From Myotis daubentonii (taxonomy: Eukaryota; Chordata; Mammalia; Chiroptera; Vespertilionidae), in NCBI RefSeq assembly GCF_963259705.1, contig NC_081846.1, positions 60,999,722 to 61,063,721 on the forward strand: a DNA stretch of 64,000 nucleotides, read 5' to 3'. Below are positions 56,027-64,000 of this stretch, in pieces (within the stretch, counting starts at the first letter, position 1; each line of letters starts with the position of its first letter). A program made the position numbers and the translations under genes. The notes under the pieces were generated by a model that searched no databases, was not told where the DNA came from, and was given only the letters and a program-made list of their open reading frames with translations.

Positions 56027-58425
56027 GAGGAGAACTGATATGTTCCAGTTATTAGTCAGTCCTGTCAGGAAAAAAGTCAACCCAATTACACCAGAGAGGT
56101 ATAAAGCTAGTAGGTGACTGAACAGGTAGAAATAAACAACAATAAAAACACCCACACAAACTTCACAGAACCACAGAGACAGCCAACTTCAGTAGCAGTT
56201 ACCACCCCTAGGACTGAGGAAACGAAGGGAAGAAATTGACTGGTTAATACTTTGAAGTTTTAGGAGGTCTCACAAAGCTGAACCTCAGACCTTTGAGGGC
56301 GGGGGGCACGGGTAGTTGGTGCTGGGGTCTCTGAGGGGGCATGGTGAAGCTGAATCTATGAGGGTTGGGAAATCTAAAAAATGGATACAATTGCTGCTAC
56401 AATGAATTGCTCCTTCTAGGAGAAGAAATGTTGCTAGGGGGATGGCCTACCTGGAGCCACAGGAAGCAGAAAGAAGAAGCAAGTTCCTTGCCTCTTCGAT
56501 CTTTGCAGCCTTCCTCTAGCACCCCCTAGTGGCAGAGCCTGACACAGCCGCTAGCAAAGAAATGTGGCTGGCAGAGCTCTATTTCCCAAAGCTGGGTGTA
56601 CAAGAGTGAGGTTGGGACGGAGAGACAATGGCATAGTAAATATACAGCAGATATCCATTTTTCTCAAGTATGTTTCTAGACATAAATGGGTGGTTGGTAG
56701 AATGACGGTAATTTAAAATATTTTAAAGGTCAAGTGTAATTTTTAAAAAGACAGGCAAAGGCATTCAACAAATATAAATGGTTTTATCATCATGAACTTG
56801 AAAAACGACAATACTCTGAATCATAACAGGTATGTAGTGTAAATTAATTAACTAAAAGAAGTTGTTGAGAAATACTGTTATATCTTCAAAATTGTAATGA
56901 TTAATCAATACGTGATATTAGGAATAAATTTGAGATATCCTTATCTTATACATCACACTTTAAACCAAACTCATTTTCAGTTTAACTAAAATTTCAAGTA
57001 TATATAATAACACTAAAAAAATAATGGTGACTATTTACTTGATGTCAGGGTGTAGAAAGAATGTATTAGCATACAAAGAAAGGAAAACATGAAAGGAAGA
57101 GTTGTACTGACTACATATAATGTATGACTTTAGAAACAAAGTCATTACATGCAAAAATGAAGGGGATAATGATCCTAGAGGCAATTTTGAAAATGTGTAC
57201 AAAAGAGACACAGTTCTTGTCATCCCCCCAAATTTATAAATACATAATAAATACAAGCAATTCTCCTTAGAAGAATGAGCAAGATATCTGAATAACAACA
57301 AAGAAGAAATAAATGTGGCAAATTTATTAAAAGTTAATCCTTCTTAGTAACTAGAGATGTGCATATAAAATTTAAAAATTATGTATTTTGTATGAAATTA
57401 GCCAAGGCAATACCTAATATTGGCAATAATAAGTGTTTTCACATTTTGCATGTAGTAATAAATTGGTACAACCTGCTTAGAATACAAGATAGCAATAGTG
57501 CCATACAATCTTAAATAACTTTCCAATTTCTAGGAATCTAACATAAGGAAATGAAGATAAGTATAATGAAAGGCTTGGTAATGGTTCATGCAATGCAATT
57601 TTCTATTATAATAATAGAAAACTATAAATAAAATAAATGTCAAGCCATAAGAAAATTAGAGTATAGCATGTAATGAAATATTATATAGAGATTGAAAAAT
57701 GTGTTCTGTAAATAAATAGTTTGAAACTCAGAAAACTTTCAAGACATGCAAGATTAAAAATTAAATCAAAATACAAAATAATGATTTTGTATTCTTGATA
57801 ATATACAAAAAATTAAATACCGTAGTCTCAGAATGATGAAATGATAGGTGATTGTTTTACTTCTTAAAATATTTTGAAAACCATTCATAAATCAGACTAC
57901 TAAAGCATGGGTGTGTTGTTTTTTTAATCTAAGACTGTTTAAGGGAAATTTACTCAGAACTTGAGCAACATGTTCAGAGCCAGTAGATTTCCTCATTAGT
58001 CCCCCAAAAGAAAACTTAGAGAGACTTGCTAGGATTTCTGCAATAACAAAATAAAAAGATCCAGTCTTCTCTAAATGTCAACTGTTTGGTCTTTAAAATT
58101 CAATAGAGGATAAGAATGTTTTCTAGCAAGAAGCATTTGCCAAATATCAGCTATAAAGTTCTATTTTCTAGGTTAAGTAATAAGTTAGATGCCATTCATA
58201 TTTTTATTGTTCTAAACTTAATCTATTCTCTTCTTGCCTGAGCTCCACATTCCCACATTTAACTGACTACCTAGGATCTAACCTTAGAAGTTAGAGTTCA
58301 CCAGTGAACATGTGCATAAAAAATAAATTTTTATTCCCTCTGATCTGTCCTAGCTCCTCAGCACCTTCCATCAGCAGCTTCCTCCTCCTCATTTTCTCAA
58401 GAACACATCTAATTATTCATGCCAA
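56027..58425. other. Anonymous DNA
   Basis: 56040-56640 has a more GC-rich, LTR-like feel (GCACCCCCTAGTGGCAGAGC) but I could not name it. The rest is AT-rich with no supported gene. An 88-codon minus-strand frame (57035-57301) is unsupported. Confidence 0.35.
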
Positions 58426-58429
58426 AATT

Positions 58430-58700
58430 TGACGTTTTTCTCTAACTCCAGTTCTATACTTAATCCATCCAGTCCTAACCTGATTAAATGCTTCTACCTG
58501 GGCCTAAATAGAAGACTACTGAAATAGCCTTCTATCTTATTTCCTTTCTTACACTATTGCTCATCCTCCCAATTGCCCATTTGTCACAAAATAGCTACAG
58601 TGGCTATTAAAAATATGAATTAGATGCTCATTCTCTGGCTTAAGAATCTCCAAATGTTTCTTTCTTAATGTGGAATGATGTACAAAGAATTTATATGACA
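58430..58700 (+). repeat. LINE-2 remnant
   Basis: CTTCTACCTGGGC, TAGCTACAGTGGCTATTAAAA and TCTCTGGCTTAAGAATCTCCAAATG loosely follow LINE-2 text upstream of its 3' UTR. Weak. Confidence 0.4.
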
Positions 58701-58919
58701 GTTGATTCTAAGGAACACCAATAGGAGACTGGGGACATCAGATTTAAAAAGGGGAAAAGCCATAAATGGTGCCTTACCAAGAACATTGCCACTAGCAGCA
58801 ATTCAGATTATTGGCAAAATTCAGTTCCTTGTTGTTTTAGGACTGCAATTCCCTATAAAGTTCTTCCTGGATATCATCTGGGTGCCACATTCAGTTCCTT
58901 AAGTGTGTTTGCATTCCTT

Positions 58920-60110
58920 GCCAAATGGCCTCTTCAAGCCAGCAACAGTACATCAAATCATTCTGGACTTGTCATCAGTCAGAGAAAATTGTCTGCTTGC
59001 TTTTACGGGCTCACGTGATTAAATCCATCCATATAACCACCCTATCTTAAGAACAACTAATTTTGGATATTAATCATATATGCAAAAAAAATCCCTTCAC
59101 AGAAAAACCTAGATTAGTGTTTGTCTGAATATCTAGGAAAAATATATATATATATACACTAGGGGCTGGGAATCTTGGGGGCCCATCTTGGAATTCTACC
59201 TATGATACCATCCCAATGTTCTATCAGTCTACTAGCTTCTCCATCATATCCATATAAGGCAGGAGCCATGGATTTCATGGCCATAGGCCCATTGTCACAC
59301 CTCCTTTAAAAAAAAAAGTGAATTCCTTGGTGTAAGGCTATATTATGCTGAATCACATCTTGATAAATCAAGACCAATTGATTTCAAGAGATCCCTTGAA
59401 TAATGGTGCTAGCTATGCTGCTGTTGGCATGAAACGTAAACCCATACCCATAATATGAATCCATCTAAATAATGATGAATTGACGCCCCTCCACAAGTGG
59501 AATTGGTCTGGTGTAATTAACTTGTTCCAAGTTGCTTATTGATCTCTTGGAAGAATGGAACCTCAGAACTTTCCCTAAGGCTGGTTAGATGTTGAGTAAC
59601 AATCGTAACTATATGCCTTGGATCCATGCATATTCTTCATCCTTGCTCCAAGGGCCTCTCCATTTTGGGATCATTGTGAAAGCAACGGGTGGTTCAAGGC
59701 AGAAGCTGGCTGATCTCCATATGACCCCCCTATCCACAGATTACTCATTGTGGTAGATATTCCTGGGAGTCATTAATGTGACACAAAAAGGTCCATACAT
59801 TTTTGTGCTCATTTCCATAGATCCATGCAGATGCTCCTTTCTCAGACCTCATTGCTCTGGATCTTACAGGTCCCTGACCAATCAACCAAACTATTTGTCA
59901 CTGATTAGAAATCTGTGTACATCCTTCATTTTGACCACTTCTCTCTCCCTTCTAAGTCGATGACTAGATAAGTTCTGCTCAAAGCTCTGCCAATTGCGAG
60001 GATTTCTCCCTTGCCACTGTCTTTCAGGACCATCACTCTCTAGAGTTGTAGTGTATCAGTTATCCATTTGAAACTTTTACCATTATAACAAGCCAATCCA
60101 TCTTCTTTTA
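58920..60110 (-). repeat. Degraded ERVL/MaLR-type sequence, left part
   Basis: 59220-60100, read on the minus strand, has long stretches of broken reading frame resembling the internal region of old MaLR/ERVL elements, with many stops. The portion near 58980-59215 (GGGCTCACGTGATTAAATCC, CTTGGGGGCCCATCTTGGAATTCTACC) is LTR-like. It encodes nothing intact. The call rests on general resemblance. Confidence 0.4.
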
Positions 60111-60111
60111 A

Positions 60112-60595
60112 AACAGCTTTTTTGAGATATAAATCATGCACCATACAACTGACCAATTAAAGTATTAAATACAATGGCTTTTAGTGTATTCACAAAATTG
60201 TGCTTCATCATTACAATCCATTTTGGAACATTTTCATTACCTCAAAAAGAAAGCACTTACCAATCATCCCCCAAACCTTCCATCTCTCCCAACTCTGAGC
60301 AATCACTAACCTACTTTCTATCGCTACAGATTTGCCTATTCTGCACATTTTATATAAACAGAATCACACAATGTGTGGTCCTTAGTCACTGGCTTCTTTC
60401 ACTTAGCATAATGTTTTCAAGATTTATCCATGTTTTAGTATGTGTCAGTATTCAATTTCTTTTTATGATAAAATAATATTCCATTCATGGATATAACACT
60501 TGTTTTCCTCTATTCATCAGCTGATGACATTTGGGTTGTTTTCAGATTTTGTCTACTATAAATAATGCTATGAACTTCCATGTGTAAATCTTTGT
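60112..60595 (-). mobile_element. Old LINE-1 3' end inserted in ERVL/MaLR-type sequence
   Basis: TTTTTTGAGATATAAATCATGCACCATACAACTGACC, GGCTTTTAGTGTATTCACAAAATTG and CACTTAGCATAATGTTTTCAAG are reverse-complement text of an older mammalian LINE-1 3' region. It separates the two halves of the ERV-like segment, so it is the younger of the two. Confidence 0.7.
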
Positions 60596-61140
60596 GAAAG
60601 TCAATCCACCTTTGAACCTGGTCAGACTTTTCTCTATCAGATGATCCTACTAGGCACCACATGAAAATCTCTATGTAATTACACTTAAGGTGTACCATGT
60701 CATGGAGTTTTGAGACATTGACTTAGAACTGATCCCAGTGTTGCACTTCGCTTTATATGGCAGATAATTGTTGTTTCTGACAGTCCTTTTGACTTGGTGG
60801 GTGACAATAACTAGTTATGGAAACTCTGGTTGCATAAACATTTGATGTTCTGTCAGCTGGTACTCAGTCTACCAGAGCTCAATACCATGGCAGGAGAGAA
60901 ATCTGCATAATATATGACTTTGCTGTAGAACCCAAAGACTCTGCTTTGCAAATCTCCTGTTGGGTGTTGCCTGAGACCCAAATGTTGCCATTATTTACCA
61001 CAGATTCTTCTAGAACTCTGGAATTTGCCTGATCTTTTAGACTAAGCAGCAATACTTCTTGCACTGCAATATGAACTTGCCACAAAAATGTTTTTCACCG
61101 TAGATCCTACTCAAAACTGGCAGCCTTCTAAATAGCCTGA
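60596..61140 (-). repeat. Degraded ERVL/MaLR-type sequence, right part
   Basis: Continues the minus-strand broken-frame sequence after the LINE-1. One open stretch of 68 codons remains at 60879-61085. Highly decayed and not functional. Confidence 0.4.
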
Positions 61141-61229
61141 TAAATGGTTCAGAGAAATAGGTTTAAGTGTGATACCAGCAGTGTTTGTGGTTTCCATTAT
61201 ATTGAAAACTAGAAGCTAAACAATATGTG

Positions 61230-61710
61230 CCATGGCACTCAGATGACTCCATACTTGCCCTTCCTCACTGATTTCTTCTACCTCTCACTATGGCTGCTAC
61301 CACTCACTATGACTTTCAGACTGCTAGTAAAACAAGCAAAATTTGATCCACCCTCATGCCTTTGTACATTCTGTGCCTCTGACCTGAATGCTCTGCCCAC
61401 ACATCTCCTTGGATTGGCTCCTTCTCAGGACTCCAGTCTGTGCTCAAACACCAGCACCACAGATTCTGACAGATAGCCCTTCCTGACTGCCTAACAAAAG
61501 TCCTTCCCTCCATTCATTCCCCCTTGCTTTGAATTCCTTTTCATTCTATTCTGTTTCATTTCTTTATGAAACTTACATCTAAAATTATAACACAGACTTT
61601 TTCATTTACTTAATTTCCCCCCATAAGAATGTGAACTTCACAGAAGCACTGAACTTGCCAGAGTGGCTCACTGGTGTATCTAGCACACTTGCTGAAGGAG
61701 TGAATCAAGT
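61230..61710 (+). repeat. LINE-2 3' region
   Basis: CTCATGCCTTTGTACATTCTGTGCCTCTGACCTGAATGCTCTGCC, then AAGAATGTGAACTTCACAGAAGCA and CTTGCTGAAGGAGTGAATCAAG follow LINE-2 3' order. The 83-codon frame here is a LINE-2 scrap. Confidence 0.65.
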
Positions 61711-62222
61711 AAATGGAGGCATTGTCATGAATAATCATTTTATAGAAAGAGAAAACTGACGACATTTTAACTAACTAAATAAATGTATTCTAGGGCATAA
61801 GATTAAAAACTTGAGTGGTTATTAGAATAAAGAATCTCAGGTGTGCAGACTTTTCTTAATACAAAGGAATAAACCTTCAGCACATTTTAATGGAACACAA
61901 ACAATAATAGGAGTTGAGACCTGTAACAAAATCTCAACTCAGGATTTTATGACAAGTAACTATTTGAGGATATTTTTGAAATGTTCTATTATGTTTTGCC
62001 AAAAAATATATTATGAAAGGAAACATTCTTATATTAAGACATGCAGAGTTAATGAGTCTATTTAACAACCATGTCTGCAATGCAAACTACATTAGAATAG
62101 CCGTTTATAGTTGTTACCTAAAAATATTCAAGATTTGTACTTTTAAAGACTAATGAACATGAAGGAATAAATCTTAGAGGTATTAAAAGTTATTACTTTC
62201 TCATTTAAACACTTTGCTTGAA
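61711..62222. other. Anonymous AT-rich DNA
   Basis: No gene or recognised repeat. A short (TA)n of about 10 units follows at 62223-62243. Confidence 0.35.
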
Positions 62223-62711
62223 ATATATATATATATATATATAATCTCCTAATTTGATTATTGGGCTCTACTCAAATCTAGTGAGATGACTGTACATTCT
62301 CAATGGTTTCCCTAAGTGCCCCCAGACACTTCACCTAAGTTTATACACACCAGGTTTATATACAACCAGATGGATGTATTAACTCTAGGATAAGGGAGAA
62401 ATGACAAGAGAAAATGTGAGCAAAACCTAAGAATTTTATTTGTTCAGAAGCTCAGTATAAGAGAACAGTGTCACTAGATTAATAGTGCCCAGGACTATGG
62501 CATAGATGATACTATCTGTTTTGCACTGTGCAGACTCTCCAATTGAACTGTGTTTCTATTAAGTGCTATATCAGCCAAATGGAGTCCATATGTAAGTGAA
62601 TTGTCAGGCTAGTGAAGGGTTTTAGAAACAATGATAGAAGAGAGGAGTCTTTAGCGAAGAGCAAGCTTGGATGGGAGCATGTTAGCTCTCTTTAGAACTT
62701 AAATACTCTAG

Positions 62712-62791
62712 AGAGAGAGGAAGAAAGAGGGAGAGAGAGAGGGAGAGGGGGGAGGGAGGGAGGGAGAGAGAGAGAGAAAGAGAGAGAGAGA
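62712..62791 (+). repeat. Polypurine GA-rich tract
   Basis: About 80 bp of uninterrupted purines (mostly GA and GGGA units) on the plus strand, able in principle to form triplex DNA. Confidence 0.9.
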
Positions 62792-63930
62792 ACTGAAAAC
62801 AATTAACAATGTTCACATGGATTTGAGTTATAGTTTACCCTGTGGAGTTTCTACCTCAGACAGTGAAAAGAATGAACAAAATATATATCAGAAGAATAGA
62901 AATTTAGTTGGGTCATTTAATAGTATAATGGTAGATATACATGATACATATTTGTTCAAACTTATTGAATGTCCAACATCAAGACTGAACTATAAACTAT
63001 GGACTTTGAGTCCAAATATAAACATGTGTCAATGCAGGTTCACTAATTATGACAAATGTACCATTCTGGTGGGGGATGTTGATAATAGAGGAGATTATGC
63101 ATGAGTGAGGAAGTGGCAGGACCATATGGGAAATCTCTGTAACTTCCATGCAATTCTGCTATTAATCTAAAGTTTCTCTAGAGAATAAAGTCTATTAACA
63201 CATTTTAAAAATTCAATTGGTCCAGAATTAGGGATCAAGATTAGAGTTCATATGCCTGAGAAATGTTTTTGAAACTGGGTGGAGAGACGATTGGAATAAA
63301 AACAATGAGGAACATTAGCTGGGAGAGGGAGAAGAGGAGGTGCTGGCTGATTTTATTACCTTCCAAATGTGGTAGAGAGTGACTGTAGTGACATCTCCTG
63401 TCCTACAACCTGTGGCAATGAGACATTGCAGCTACTCTCATTAGGAAGTGAAGTCTGCTCTGCTCTCTCCCATTCCACCCCTGGAACCTAGATTCCTTGT
63501 GACTTGTTTTAATAAATTAAATGTGGAAGAAGTGATGACCTGCCTCTTCTGGACCTAAACTTGAAGATGCCTGGCAGCTTCTGTCTTCACAACTATGCTA
63601 CAAGCAGTTATAGGTTAGCCTGGTGTGGGGATGCACCAGAGTGTCAGGTAGGAAGCTTCTTGAATTATCAGGCCCAGTCCCGCTGCCAGTGAATGCAACT
63701 TAGTGAATGACCCCATCGACAATAGGCAGATTATAAGAACAGCCCTGCTAATTCTTGCCCAAATTTATCACTTGCAGAATTATGAGAAATAACATTATTT
63801 GTGAAAAGCTATTAAATTGTGGGATTATTTGCTCTATATCAATGAATACCTGAAATACTAAGTGTTTATGATCCACATGGATTGTATCACATTGAGATTT
63901 CTAGCCACTGCTGATATTCAACCTATCCTA
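62792..63930. other. Anonymous DNA
   Basis: A 95-codon plus-strand frame (62817-63104) has no recognisable family. Nothing else seen until the LTR-like start near the window end. Confidence 0.3.
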
Positions 63931-64000
63931 TGCTGTGGGGAAGCATGGGACTTGGTTGGAAAGTCTATAAGGAGGAATCTCCAAAAGCTCAGGGGTATCT
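63931..64000 (+). mobile_element. Start of an LTR-like element, cut by window end
   Basis: TGCTGTGGGGAAGCATGGGACTTGGTTGGAAAGTCTATAAGGAGGA strongly resembles 29889-29925 (GAGACTTGGTTGGGAAGTTTGTAAGGAGGA). It starts with TG and is likely the 5' end of another copy of that LTR family. Confidence 0.5.

Overview
This window is mammalian nuclear DNA, and the repeat content points to a vesper (vespertilionid) bat. It carries about ten Helitron copies of the HeliBat type: a TC-type 5' end with TATATAATAAAG, a short 3' hairpin, and a CTAG end. These sit beside tRNA-derived VES SINEs, hAT transposons of the SPIN type, mariner-type MITEs and bat-type LINE-1 3' ends. Among mammals, large-scale Helitron activity is known only from vesper bats. 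This is family knowledge applied to what I read; the species was not determined. I recognise no complete host protein-coding gene and no tRNA, rRNA, CRISPR or prokaryotic-style system. The many short open frames are chance frames in GC-rich repeats or pieces of retrotransposons.

Layout. 0-12 kb: Helitron pieces (1-309, 1403-1725, 6007-6387, 10515-11198), a SPIN hAT (646-868), two VES SINEs, an old LINE-2, a mariner MITE, microsatellites and MIRs. 12-20 kb: a VES SINE, a candidate 30-bp exon with strong splice sites (12857-12886), two LINE-1 insertions (one with a 5' inversion), a hAT MITE, and a SINE whose tail holds a fold-back copy of its flank. 20-24.4 kb: mostly anonymous AT-rich DNA. 24.7-26.75 kb: a repeat-free CpG island, the only strong host regulatory feature, ending near a good splice donor. 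It is probably the promoter and first exon of an unidentified plus-strand gene.

27-43 kb: old LTR, LINE-2 and MIR remnants, a second SPIN, a composite of younger LTR-like sequence (28.7-30.3 kb), a mariner MITE in the opposite orientation to the first, and a run of minus-strand Helitrons ending in two abutting copies (41946-43128), one with an 80-bp minisatellite. 43-52 kb: a solo LTR with a 4-bp duplication, SINEs, a LINE-1 nested in a SINE, a Helitron, a hAT MITE with a perfect 8-bp duplication, and a full-length half-LINE-1 (HAL1-like) element at 49866-51767. That element has a 5' UTR, one uninterrupted 282-residue ORF1, a 3' UTR, a short A-rich tail and a 15-bp target-site duplication. 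52-64 kb: LINE-1 3' snippets, LTR-like segments, an MLT2-type LTR interrupted by a 90-bp LINE-1, degraded ERVL/MaLR-type internal sequence, LINE-2 remnants, and the start of another LTR at the right edge.

The main value is as a record of layered transposition, with many insertions datable against each other by nesting and intact target duplications. The items most worth checking are the intact ORF1-only retroelement, the abutting and back-to-back Helitron termini, the SINE fold-back, the CpG island with its candidate first exon, and the candidate microexon.
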